Assembly: GCA_037447655.1 (NCBI GenBank)
Contig: JBBHKE010002290.1
Location: forward strand, 1 to 62,500
DNA length: 62,500 nt
Source: Zygnema cylindricum
Taxonomy: Eukaryota > Streptophyta > Zygnematophyceae > Zygnematales > Zygnemataceae
Direction of reading: 5' to 3'
Numbering within the stretch: the stretch's first letter is position 1; each line of letters opens with the position of its first letter. Positions 10,159 through 21,259 of the stretch are shown piece by piece. The position numbers and the translations under genes are program-made. The notes under the pieces are model-generated. The model did not search any database. It saw only the letters and a list, made by a program, of their open reading frames with translations, and was not told the DNA's origin.

Positions 10159-11237
10159 CTCCCCTTATTTTCTAGTCTAACTTCAACTTTAATTTAAGTC
10201 CACACTTTTCTCTGCAATATTTTAACTTGGGAGATGATACTGGTTTTGTCATCATATCAGCCACCATTTCCTCATCAGATCTATATACAAGATTCACAAT
10301 CTTATTCTCAACTTTTTCTCTCACAAAACTCAATCTTATGTTCATATGCTTAGTTTTGAAATAATGTTTTGGATTAGATGCAATTGAAATGACAGCTTGA
10401 TAATCACCAAACACTTCATGCACTCCCTTCTTCATATACCGTAGTTCTTGCAACAAGGACTTCACCCACTTCAACTCTTTCACAGCAGAACAAGAAGCCA
10501 TATACTCAGCCTCGATAGTAGATTGAGCAACCACCTTTTGTTGGTTACTACTCCAACAACACGCACCTTCCCCCACATACAACACATAACCAAAAGTGCA
10601 TCTTCTCATAGGTGCATCCCCATAACTGGCATCACTCAAAGTAGTGATATCAGTGTGCTCCCCTCCCAAATGCAACCATAACTCTCTGGTTCCTGCCAGA
10701 TATCTCATGACTCTCTTGGCTGCCTCCCAGTCTCTATTCCTAAGATCATTAAGACTCCTACTAAGGACTCCTACAGCTGCCGCTATGTTCGGCCTTGTAC
10801 GGTTCATATAATAGATCAAACTTTTTACGACCTGTTTATAAAGAATAGACTTCATAAACTCTTTCTCTTTTGAACTCATCTGATCATCTAAGATTATCAC
10901 TCCTCCACCTACACTCCCATCACTTACTTTCTTCAAGTTCATGGGAGTGGTACAATTGTTTGCCTTTTCCATTTGGAATTTATCAAGCATATTACCTATT
11001 GACTTTTTTGAGTAAGTATGATAATCCTTTCCCCCCTATCTCTCTCCATTTGGATCCCCAAAATATATCTTGCCTCCAGTTAATCCTTCATATCAAATCT
11101 GCTTCTAAGATTTTTTTTTAACTCATTGACCTTTTCCAAAAATTTACTTAACACAAACAGATGATCCACATAAATTGCAATAAAAATGACACCATTCTCA
11201 TCTTCAAACATATAGATAGAATGGTCAGAGCTAATCT
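10159..11237 (-). pseudogene. Copia element A: end of RT and RNase H
   Basis: Minus-strand pol remnant next to A's 3' LTR. 10990-10172 is an open 272-codon stretch covering the RT thumb and RNase H (TRPNIAAAVGVLSRSLND, QSTIEAEYMASCSAVKELKWVKSLLQEL, KHMNIRLSFVREKV, DMMTKPVSSPKLKYCREKCGL). Upstream, 11271-11080 carries the RT palm with YVDH in place of YVDD, then a frameshift. The integrase C-terminus and RT N-terminus expected between this piece and 19076 are missing. They are replaced at about 11237 by a plus-strand fragment of element C, so A was deleted when or after C arrived. Confidence 0.88.
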
Positions 11238-12324
11238 TTATGGATGAAGGAAAGTCTGTGGATCCCTTCAAGTATACAAAGTCAATAAAAATCAGATTTG
11301 ATTCAGAAAATTTCGATGACTTTGAGCTTCCTAACTATCTAGGTTTTAGAGAAGATGACATTCTTGCAGGTACGAATTAGACCGAAAAGGACTCCGCTGC
11401 GGAAACTCCAGTGACAACTCTACCCGAAGCGGAAGACGTGGTGGAAATTCATTCAGAATCAAGGGATAGGGGAGAAGCCGAGATTGTTCGAAAGAGCCCA
11501 TAAGAACCATCTATTCCAGCCACAGATTTTGAAGGGGGAAGGAGAAGTAGCAAAATATTGCAAGAAAAACATGTTAATAACAAGGTAACAAAACTATCTC
11601 ATCAAAATGAACCTCAAACTTATGGAGAGGCGATGACTTGTCCAGAAAAGAACCGGTGGAAGACAACCAACAATGAGGGGATAGCCTCAATTATGGTAGC
11701 TGATACTTGGGAGCTAGTAGACTGTCCACCTAACCGAAAACCAATCGGTTCTAAGTGTGTTTTCAAATTAAAACTAAACTCGGATAACACCATTGAGCGT
11801 TACAAAGCCCGATTAGTGGCAAAAGACTTTACACAGAAAGAAGGAATCGACTACAAGGAAACCTTTGCCCTGGTCGTCAGATTTCCCTTCGTCCGCATAC
11901 TTCTCTAATTGGCAGCAGCGAAAGACATAGAGGTGCACCAGATGGACATCAAGACAACCTTTTTGCATAGAGAATTGGAAGAGGAGATCTTCTAGCGACA
12001 ACCCGAAGGATTTGTCGAGGAAGGAGAGGAGAGTAAGGTATGCCGTCTGATTAAATCTCTTTATGGTTTGAAATTGGCCCCTCGACAGTGGAATAAGAAA
12101 CTTGATGAGTTTCTTACGGGTCTGGGATTTATCCGGATCAGCTTAGATCACTCAATCTATGTTTTCGAAGATTAGGAAGGTTTTATATTTATTGCAATTG
12201 ATGTTGATGATTTGCTTATTTTAAGTAAATCAATAGAAAAAATTAATATACTGAAAACCGATCTTAAGGGGAGATTTGAAATGAAGGATATGGGGGAAGC
12301 AAAATATATTTTGGGAATTCAAGA
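11238..12324 (+). pseudogene. Duplicated pol fragment of copia element C (C')
   Basis: Matches 16059-17145 at a constant offset of 4821 bp. A handful of differences lie in the first ~250 bp and almost none after that. It includes the same nonsense codons (TAA at 11906, TAG near 11992, TAG near 12173). It covers the integrase end (DEGKSVDPFKY), the spacer and RT up to AKYILGIQ. The left junction with A lies within TTATGG and the right junction with C's LTR within a GAGAGAGA run, both short microhomologies. The shared stops show the copy was made after C had already decayed. Confidence 0.9.
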
Positions 12325-12611
12325 GAGAGAGACCTTAGAAAAATTTGGTAAATATGACCCTCTCTCCCAAAGAGCTTTTGTATTAAAGATCAACTTTGAC
12401 CCTCCATAACTTAGTGCTTAGGGGAGCAAATTCAGAGATTCAATTTGCTATAGACTCAAAGGAGTCTTCCCTTCACAGGGGTGAAGGTGGTTAGGGTTTT
12501 TGTTTGCCAGGGTGGCAGTTATTCGTGCTGAAAGACAAAGGGGTCAAGGTTATCTTAGAGCCTTCGTATGAGCTGCCTACTTTGAGGTCTTATGGAGGTC
12601 TCAGAGTTGCA
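12325..12611 (+). mobile_element. Truncated 5' LTR of copia element C (last ~285 bp only)
   Basis: Matches the 3' end of C's 3' LTR (about 18785-19075), ending GGTCTCAGAGTTGCA. The first ~765 bp of the LTR, including the U3-like region, is missing and replaced by the C' pol fragment. The gag ATG (12592) lies inside this LTR segment. Confidence 0.88.
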
Positions 12612-14222
12612 GGATATGGGCCCTCCATCTAGGGTGCACATATTTAATGGAGCTGGCTTTATATAATGGGAAAGTATGATGACAGGAGCTCTATGTGAGA
12701 AACGGTTTTGAGGAATAGTCAGTGGACTGGTGAGGCGTCCATCCAGTCTTGGGATACCTCCAAGGTTTACAGGAGGCAGATTTACTAGAGATGCAGATCC
12801 AACTTCAACGGAGGAGACAAAGCAAGGAGAGGTTGTGTACAAAAGAAAGGAGAAGAAGACGGTCACACCAATAGCAACCGGTTCAACATTCATGTCACGT
12901 ATTCCGAGGAACGAGGAGCATGATATCGATACCTGGGACTACAACAATATGGGGGCTTATCACTTCATCCTCCGCCATCTTACAGGACGGCTTGCATCTC
13001 CCCATTTGCAGGTAGAGAGGGTATCCGATCTTTGGGTGGCTCTCATAGAGATGTACCGAAGTGGTACGATTCAGCAACAACAGTTGGCTGATCAGAAAAT
13101 TTAGGAGTATGTATACAAAGGGGGGAAGATGTTGGATTTTTGCAATGAGCTTGCTACACTTTAAGATTTTAGTGAAAAAGAAAAGGTTAACTGTCTACTG
13201 ATGAAGTTACCCGATGAGTTCGAGAACATAGTCAACCTTGTGTAGGACTTGCCGGACTCATGGTGGATATGGAACTCAGTGGCAATATGATTCTTGTTCG
13301 GGAGAATACAATTGAGATCCGAAGGGGAGGAAAGAGTGGGCAAGCTTTGGCAGCTGGGACCGATAAGAGGAACAAGGATTCTTCGAGACCGGTCGGAAAT
13401 TACGGACGGGGGGAGCAGAAAAATCAGACCGACGAGTTCAGACCAAGGGCTCTTAAGGGTTTATCTCATTTTTGTAAGAAACCAGCGCACTATATGGCGG
13501 AGTGCACTAAGCTAACCGAGCTTCGGTTAAAAGAGGGGCAAACTGGTGTAACCCCGAGAGGAAAGAAAAAGGCCCTTGTGACACAGGTACATGAGGTGGA
13601 ATCCGAAGACGAGGACGATGAGCTCCTATTCGAAGAGGAGTTGGAAGCGACAAACGAGGTAGAAATTCCACGAAAGCAAAAATGTGCTTTCGGTGGATTG
13701 AAAGGTGAAGCATGCTAGATTGTAGATTCAGGTGCCTCCATGCACATGTGTAAGGATAAACACTTGTTCACTAAGATAAGAAAGATTCATACCATATAGA
13801 TAGAGTTTGGGATGGGAGGATAATCACTACTACTCTTGTAGGATCGGTAGATCTGAAAGTGTTAGTAGAAGGAAAGACATCTATAGTCAGATTCTCCGAT
13901 GTATTGTTTATTCCGGAGCTGAACAAAAACCTCATCTCTACGTCTGTATTAGATGATAAGGGTTTTAATAGTAGCACTAGGAAATGAGTCTTTACTGCTA
14001 GTTTTGAGGAGGAAATCTATTTCACTGCTGAAAAAGGTAGCCAAGGGATGTTTAGGCTGATTTTAAGCAATGAAAACAAGAAACTTTATTATGCTGGTGT
14101 TCATGATATTATGATGTGGCATAAGAGGCTTGGGCATGTCAATCTAGATAAGCTAAAAAAGATAAAAAAGATGGGAGTAGTGGAAGGGATTCAGTTCAGT
14201 GAGAGTGAGAATCGAAGGGATT
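12592..14222 (+). pseudogene. Copia element C: gag, protease and start of integrase
   Basis: Plus-strand gag begins at the LTR-borne ATG (MEVSELQDMGPPSRV) and carries the copia gag core (FILRHLTGRLASPHLQVE, MKLPDEFENIV), then a zinc-knuckle remnant (LSHFCKKPAHYMAEC, first Cys lost). Next come the retropepsin motif IVDSGASMHMC (about 13720-13752) and the integrase start (MMWHKRLGHVNLDKLKK). At least eight in-frame stops and several frameshifts are visible. The solo LTR at 14223-15312 splits the integrase zinc region, and the reading resumes after it. Element C is inserted in A's integrase region on the opposite strand. Confidence 0.88.
12612..12625 (+). other. Primer-binding site of element C, anticodon-arm initiator tRNA type
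   Basis: GGATATGGGCCCTC directly abuts the LTR end. It differs at one position from the GGTTATGGGCCC used by Drosophila copia, which pairs with the anticodon stem-loop of initiator tRNA-Met (half-tRNA priming). It lies within the gag reading frame (ELQDMGPPSRV). Confidence 0.72.
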
Positions 14223-15312
14223 TGAAATTCTATGGGCTCCATTGCCCACAGAATTCGCAGATCCAAAAGAAGCTAATCTAGATAGTGCCGACTCCAAGTT
14301 GATATAAACCCAAATAAATGATCCCTTGACAACAAGAACTCCAATATACCTTCACCCCTGTGAAGAGAAGACCTTCTGTGTGCTCAGTTCCACCACAAAA
14401 TGCAAAGCTTCAATATGTGTTTTGGACAATATTCCCCACTTTGACTTTCCCACTGAATAAGTGCCACCCTGGCACGCAAAGACTCTGACCGACTACACCC
14501 TTGTGTAGCTTAGACTCCCCTGAGTCCGCAGCAAAAAGAATCAGTGAATTTGCTCACCCGAGCATTAAGTTATGGCTTGTCAAAGATGACCTTTATAGTT
14601 ACAAGCTCTCTTAGAGAGAGAGGTACCTAAATATTACTAAGTCTCGGTCTGCCTACTCACGACTACCTACTATTAAACCCTAGTCCAATAGGAACACTAT
14701 AAAGTACAAGAAGGTACAATGGGCGATGTACTTATTGTACAACCATTGTACAACAAGGTCTACAAGGTGAGACCTGTCATATCGGAAGCCATGGTTCCTC
14801 CTCCCATCTTCTCCGGTATCAAATAATGTGGCGCCACGTGGCACCGCGTGACGCTATATCCGTATGCCGCCAAAAAGCTCACTTCGCGTGGCGGCTATAA
14901 TGCCGGCCGTCCGATCAAAACATATTTTACACGGTTCAGATTCGCGTACATGCAGAAATTGCTCCTTTTGGTTAGTCTGCTGTTAATTAGCTGTTTCGTT
15001 AGTATTTATATATTTATGAAACCCGTCACGTGTATCTTTTCGTAAGTAACTTAATGGATAAGGCGTTGGTTGAGTAGCCTACAGACCCCGGTTCAAACCC
15101 GGCCGGCGGCAGTATTTTGCTAAAACTAGTAAAATACTTTCTAATTCATTCTTCCTCCTTCTAGATGATGCGGCAACCATGGCGTGCCTTTGGTCCTCTC
15201 TTACTCTCTCTTTACATTCTAACTAAAATATAGAAGTGAACTATTAGTCACCTCTTTTCAACACTCTATTTATTTTTCCAACACAGACCTAGAAAATACA
15301 TAAATTTCAACA
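14223..15312 (-). mobile_element. Solo LTR inside element C, TSD ggatt
   Basis: 1090-bp LTR (TGAAATTC...TTTCAACA in window orientation) flanked by perfect 5-bp duplications ggatt at 14218-14222 and 15313-15317. Removing it and one TSD rejoins the integrase reading across the site. Its sequence is closest to the G LTRs (shared AGATCCAAAAGAAGC start region). It is a product of LTR-LTR recombination. Confidence 0.93.
15042..15111 (+). other. tRNA-Arg-like module in solo LTR, antisense to the LTR
   Basis: TTAATGGATAAGGCG (15051-15065) is very close to the A-box/D-arm of plant-type tRNA-Arg, and GGTTCAAACCC (15090-15100) fits the B-box consensus. This is the most tRNA-like instance in the window. 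A full cloverleaf with a 7-bp acceptor stem was not found by eye. Confidence 0.55.
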
Positions 15313-17996
15313 GGATTAAAGCGGATGTGCTCAAGGTAAAGCACACAGATTTCTCTTTCCCAAAAGAACCACCTATAAGGGAGAAAAAATTCTAGATGTA
15401 CACACAAATATTTGGGGACCGACCAAAGTGCCCTCACCGGGGGGGAAGAGATTTATGATGAATATCACTGATGATTGGTCTCGGTATTCCAGGGTGTATT
15501 TTTTGAAAAACAAGTCAGAAGCTCAGGATTGTTTTAGACAATATAAAGCATAGAGCGAAAAACTCCATGAAACTCCAATCAAGAGAGTAAGGAGTGACAA
15601 TGGTGGAGAGTATACTTCTAACCAGTTTGAGGATTTTTTGAGGGAAGATGGGGTTCAACACCAAAAGATAGTTCCAGAAAATCCGGAACAGAATGGGGTA
15701 GCTGAAAGGTTAAATAGAACACTAAGTGATAGTGCTAGAAGTATGTTGTCGGATAAGAAGATAGGAAAAAGGTTTTGGGCAGAAGCAATGAACTGTGTTA
15801 ATTACCTCAAAAATAGAGTTCTTACTTCAGCTATAAAAGATCAAACACCTTATGAGAGATGGACAGGCCGGAAACCAGACTTATCTCATTTAAAGGTTTT
15901 CAGCAGTCAAGTGTTCAGTCAAGATACTGATCGGTCCAATTGGAAGCTAGATCCTAAAGGAAAACCGGGATACTTATTAGGATATGATGAAGATGTTAAA
16001 GGATATAGAGTTTACGATCTAAAAAGGGAAGATATAATCTTAGTAAAGCATCTAGTAGTTATGGATGAAGGAAAGTCTGTGGATCCCTTCAAGTATACAA
16101 AGTCAATAAAAATCAGATTTGATTCAAAAAATTTCGATGACTTTGAGCTTCCAAACTATTTAGGTTTTAGAGAAGATGACATTCTTGCAGGAACGAATTA
16201 GACCGAAAAGGACTCCGCTGCGGAAACTCCAGTGACAACTCTACCCGAAGCGGAAGACGTGGTGGAAATTCAATCAGAATCAAGGGATAGGGGAGAAGCC
16301 GAGATTGTTCGAAAGAGCCCACAAGAACCATCTATTCCAGCCACAGATTTTGAAGGGGGAAGGAGAAGTAGCAAAATATTGCAAGAAAAACATGTTAATA
16401 ACAAGGTAACAAAACTATCTCATCAAAATGAACCTCAAACTTATGGAGAGGCGATGACTTGTCCAGAAAAGAACCGGTGGAAGACAACCAACAATGAGGG
16501 GATAGCCTCAATTATGGTAGCTGATACTTGGGAGCTAGTAGACTGTCCACCTAACCGAAAACCAATCGGTTCTAAGTGTGTTTTCAAATTAAAACTAAAC
16601 TCGGATAACACCATTGAGCGTTACAAAGCCCGATTAGTGGCAAAAGACTTTACACAGAAAGAAGGAATCGACTACAAGGAAACCTTTGCCCTGGTCGTCA
16701 GATTTCCCTTCGTCCGCATACTTCTCTAATTGGCAGCAGCGAAAGACATAGAGGTGCACCAGATGGACATCAAGACAACCTTTTTGCATAGAGAATTGGA
16801 AGAGGAGATCTTCTAGCGACAACCCGAAGGATTTGTCGAGGAAGGAGAGGAGAGTAAGGTATGCCGTCTGATTAAATCTCTTTATGGTTTGAAATTGGCC
16901 CCTCGACAGTGGAATAAGAAACTTGATGAGTTTCTTACGGGTCTGGGATTTATCCGGATCAGCTTAGATCACTCAATCTATGTTTTCGAAGATTAGGAAG
17001 GTTTTATATTTATTGCAATTGATGTTGATGATTTGCTTATTTTAAGTAAATCAATAGAAAAAATTAATATACTGAAAACCGATCTTAAGGGGAGATTTGA
17101 AATGAAGGATATGGGGGAAGCAAAATATATTTTGGGAATTCAAGTAGAGAGAGACCGAAAAAGAAAAATTATAAGATTGACTCAAAAGGAAGCAATAGGG
17201 AACATGCTTGAAAAATTTCAAATGGATAAAGCTAATAGTTGTACAACTCCAATGGAATTGAACAAGAGAAGTGAGGGGAGTGAGGAAGAAGGAGTCATAG
17301 TCTTAGACGAGGAATTATCTCTTGAAGAACAGAAGTTCATGCAGACTATTCCTTACAGGCAAGTAGTGGGAAGTCTAAACTATTTTATGAATTGAACCCG
17401 GCCGGATTTAGCTGCAGCTGTAGGAGTGCTGAGTAGAAGTCTAAATGCTCCCACTAAGAAGGATTGGGAGGCAGCTAAGAGAGTTCTTAGATACTTGATA
17501 GGAACTAGGGATATATGGTTGCATTTGGGTGGGGAGAATACTGACATCACTACTTGGAGTGATGCCACTTATGGTGATGCTCCGATGAGGAGATCTACTT
17601 CTGGATATGTATTATATGTGGGTGATGGGACTTGCTGTTGGAGTAGCAAACATCAAAAGGTTATTGCTCAGTCCACCATGGAGGCTGAGTATATGGCCTC
17701 TTGCTCTGCTGTAAAAGAATTGATGTGGGTCATGTCTTTGCTTGGTGAGCTTGGTCACCTTAAGAGTGGTGTGCATAATTTTTTTTGTGATAATCAGGCT
17801 GCGATCGCTATTTCTACCAATCTTAAACATCATTTTAAAGCCAAACACATGGACATTAGACTCAGCTTTGTTAAGAGAAAGTAGAAAACAAAATAATCAG
17901 TTTAGAGTACCGACCAGATAACGAAATGGTAGCAAATATGATGACCAAACCTGTGCTTTCCCCTAATTTTTTGTAGGGAGAAGTGTGGTTTTAAAT
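15313..17996 (+). pseudogene. Copia element C: integrase, RT and RNase H
   Basis: Continuation of C's pol after the solo LTR: integrase with GGKRFMMNITDDWSRYSRV, SDNGGEYTS, ENPEQNGVAERLNR (catalytic D, D, E all visible) and an open 15638-16201 segment. A TAG at 16199 is followed by RT (PIGSKCVFKLKL, LKLAPRQWNKKLDEF, VDVDDLLILSKS in place of the usual YVDD context). RNase H follows (SQMTE-type QSTMEAEYMASCSAVKEL, KHMDIRLSFVKRK). Stops at 16727, about 16813, about 16994, 17394 and 17882 and frameshifts inactivate it. The 16059-17145 part is duplicated at 11238-12324. Confidence 0.9.
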
Positions 17997-18023
17997 TAAA
18001 GAGTGACTAGAAAATAATGGGAG

Positions 18024-19075
18024 TGTAGAAATTGATAGTTCTTTTAGTATTTTCTAGATCTAAAATAAAGTGCAGCAAAAGAAGCTGAGGCAATCTGTCT
18101 CATACTTCTCTCTCCAACTCTCACACTTCTCGCAGTCACTGAAAAAGTTTGAGAGGAATCTAGTGCCATGGCTGCCTATGCTATCCAAAGATTTACGGGG
18201 TAGTAAAGTAGTTTATTTACTAAAATGTAAGCTGTCGCCCAGAGGATTTGATCCTAGTACTTACGGATAGGTAATGCGGCAGGTAGCGAGTAGCGTCATC
18301 CATTTAGTCTAGGATTAGTGGTAGACGATATAGTGTGTAATAAATATATAAACGTTAACATATAGGCTAATTCATTTAACGGCAACTATATACGGGATAC
18401 ATAGAGTTAGTTATGAAAATTACCGATTACGAGTACGAAGAATAAATAAGTACCGCGCATTTGTTTCAATAGCGAAACAAATACATCGCAACTATTTATG
18501 ACGGCTACGATTGAAATCGCCATTCAATCGGACGGTCGGAAAGAATGCCGAGATCGCGGAAGAAGATTTCGGCGGTTTATGGTCGCCGCCACATCGGATG
18601 ACACGTAGCACCACAACATTGGATTTCGCCATCTTCAGAGATTACAGAAACGAATTCAGAAAAGACACGTGTCAACATTTTGGTCATGTCGTACAATGTT
18701 CGTACATAAAGTACACCGGCAACTGTACCTTTTTGCACGGTACAGTAATATGATTGGTGCGGTACGTTTGTAGATAGAGTTTTTGAGAGAGATAGGACTT
18801 AGAAAAATTTGGTAAATAGGACCCTCTCTCCCAAAGAGCTTTTGTACAAAAGGTCAATTTTGTCCCTCCATAACTTACTACTCATGGGAGCAAATTCAAA
18901 GATTCTTTTTGCTATCGACTCAGAGGAGTCTTGCCTTCACACGGGTGAAGTTGGTCAGAGTTTTTGTTTGCTAGGGTGGAATTTTTTCGTGCTGAGAGAC
19001 AAAGGGGTGAGGGTTATCTTAGAGGCTTCGTGTGAACTGCCTACTATGAGGTCCTATGGAGGTCTCACAGTTGCA
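18024..19075 (+). mobile_element. 3' LTR of copia element C
   Basis: 1052-bp LTR beginning TGTAGAAATTG after the purine-rich AAAATAATGGGAG and ending TCACAGTTGCA. The flank catca (19076-19080) belongs to A's integrase coding sequence. It belongs to the same LTR group as the solo LTRs at 24607 and 44719. It contains an inverted CATTTGTTTC/GAAACAAAT palindrome (about 18455-18482), a GTAC cluster (about 18690-18765) and a tRNA-like module on the minus strand (about 18295-18225). Confidence 0.9.
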
Positions 19076-20310
19076 CATCATCATTTCATTATCCCCAAAC
19101 TGAATTCCTTGTACTACCCCAAGCTTTTACATTCCTTTCAACCTATTAAATTGCGCATGCCCTAATCGCTTATGCCAAATCATCAACTTAGAAACACCAA
19201 CATAGTAAGCATTCTTATTTTCTTTACTCAGGTTAAGTCTAAACATTCCTTGGCTATCGTTATCTGTTGTGAAGTAAACTTCATCCCCATACTTAGCTGT
19301 AAAGACTCCCTTTCAAGTGAAGGTATCAAACTCTTTGTCATCTAACACAGATGTAGAGACAAGATTTTTACTCAGCTGAGGAATATAGAGTACATCTGAG
19401 AAGGTGAGTATGGAAGTCTTTCCATCCACTAAGACTTTCAGATCAACCAATCCCACTAGATGTGTTGTAACCACTCTCCCATCCCCATACTCTATTTGTA
19501 CAATAGGGACTTTTTTTAACTTAGTAAAGAGATGCTTATCACGACACATATGCATGGATGCACCTGAGTCGATAATCCATCCTTCCTGTGTAGCTTGCCG
19601 AATTGATCTGAGAGCACACTTTTGTTTCCGAAGGATCTCTAACTCCTCCACACTCTCGTCAACAAAAATCTCCCCATCCTCTTGAGATGACTTGTCCTCG
19701 ATTTCTCCTTTTTCTTTTGTGACCACAAGTGCCTTTTACTTCCTTCTAGAAGAACCCCCTCCACGGTTCTCTTGGAGCCTCAGCTCCGACAACTTGACAC
19801 AATGTGCTATGAAGTGTCTTGACTTTTTGCAAAATTGACCAAGGCCCTTTGGAGGCCTCAGTCCTCTAAACTGATCTCTTTCCCCTTTGTACGGTTTCTT
19901 CGGGTCCTTGCCCCATCGGTCCTCTCCTGGAGCTAGAGCTTGAATACTCTTTCCTCTTCTTCTGTGTTTTCCTACACAAATATCATCTGGACCACTGTAT
20001 TCCACTTCTATGAACTATCACTCATTTCTTGTACTCCGTACCCTATGTTCTGGTACTCGTCTGGTAACTTCATGATAAGAGTGATAACTTTCATTTTCAT
20101 TCTACCTATCCACCCTACATTTTCCATCACCATATACAAACAAGAAAGATCATTACAATAATCTAACATCTTTCCTCCTTTGTAAGTGTAACTCACTAGC
20201 TTTTGATCAGCCAACTGGAGCTCATGAATAGTATCAACTTTATAGATCTCCACCAAACTCACCCACAACATCTAGGCCTTGTAAATGTGAAGGTGAGGGG
20301 TGGCCAATGC
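19076..20310 (-). pseudogene. Copia element A: gag C-terminal part, protease, start of integrase
   Basis: Minus-strand middle part of A between the D and C insertions. 20305-20008 holds gag (ALATPHLHIYKA, SLVEIYK, MKLPDEYQNIGY). 20005-19736 holds the zinc-knuckle region (GLGQFCKKSRHFIAHC, first Cys missing). 19726-19313 holds retropepsin (GWIIDSGASMHMC, about 19585) and onward, then the integrase zinc domain (MIWHKRLGHAQFNRLK) up to the C boundary at 19075. TAG/TGA stops separate the pieces. The gag reading continues across D into 27654-28046. Confidence 0.9.
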
Positions 20311-20645
20311 TGTAATTCTGTGACCTCGATTGGTCCACAGAATGTCCAGCTTATATGAAGCCTCTAGGATAATATTTGCTATTTTGACTTTGGCAATGAA
20401 TAAGTGTCACCCTGGCACGCAAAAACTCTGACCGACTACTTCTATGTGTAGCTTGGACTCCTTTGAGTCCGCAGCAAAAAGAATCACTGAATTTGCTCAC
20501 CCGAGCATTAAGTTATGGCTGGCCAAAGATGGCTTATAAATACAAAAGCACTCTGGGAGAGAGGCTGAATCCAAAAATATTCTAAGTCCTAATCTATCTC
20601 TCTAAGCCTACTACTAGTGTACCTATCCAATCAAATGACTGTAAG

Positions 20646-20693
20646 GTACAAGAAGGTACGGGTACCGCTGTACTTCTTGTACGACCATAGTAC
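20646..20693. promoter_or_regulatory. GTAC cluster in D's LTR
   Basis: GTAC occurs at 20646, 20656, 20662, 20670, 20679 and 20690. GTAC is the core recognised by plant and algal SBP-domain factors, including copper-response regulators. Comparable clusters are present at the equivalent place in the A, B, G and solo LTRs. A regulatory function is inferred. Confidence 0.45.
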
Positions 20694-21028
20694 GGCATGA
20701 CCGCTCTGCTGACGCGTGTTAGTTCTTGAACCAAAGTTGCTCCCTCCGTGATACCCGTTGTCTAATCATCCTTCGCCACGTGTCACCCGCCGACCTATGC
20801 TCTCCAAACCGCCAAAAACCACTACAGAATTCCGGCTCATTCGGGAGCCGTCGATCGCGAACGACTTTCAATTTCGTCCGTCGAAATTTGATGTCGTTTC
20901 GTGCAGTACTTCATTTCGTGCGATCTCGCACGTTTCATGTTAGCTTCGTCCCGTAATATGTTTAAGTGAAGTATGCGGACGTGTTATATTATAAATAAAT
21001 ACGGAACCCAATATATATATCGTTTTGT

Positions 21029-21110
21029 CAAGACCTAGCGGATAAGGTTGACGGCTACGCCGTACGACCAAAATCCGGAGGTCACTGGTTCAAGTCCTAT
21101 TAGGGACTGC
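21029..21110 (+). other. tRNA-like module in D's 3' LTR, antisense to the element
   Basis: CTAGCGGATAAGGTTG resembles a tRNA A-box/D-arm, and GGTTCAAGTCC (21087-21097) matches the B-box. The same module is at about 27419-27498 in the 5' LTR. Confidence 0.5.
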
Positions 21111-21259
21111 CTAAGTCTTGCATGAAATTAAGGCTTCTGCTTTGTCTCCTTACCTGTATGAGACACCAATGGCTGCCTGCAAGTCCTCAGTGACTACGAC
21201 AAGTATGACGGCTGCTGGAAGACCATAAAGGACAAGACTATAAAATACCTTTTTCAACA

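Larger units (their letters stand above)
20311..21259 (-). mobile_element. 3' LTR of copia element D
   Basis: 949-bp LTR, TGTAATTCTG...TTTTTCAACA in window orientation, nearly identical in length to the 5' LTR (26699-27648, 950 bp). The flanking target site is aatgc (20306-20310), with aaagc (27649-27653) on the other side (4 of 5 match). Six GTAC tetranucleotides fall within 48 bp (20646-20693). CACGTG is at 20777-20782. The antisense tRNA-like module is at about 21029-21110. Confidence 0.93.
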
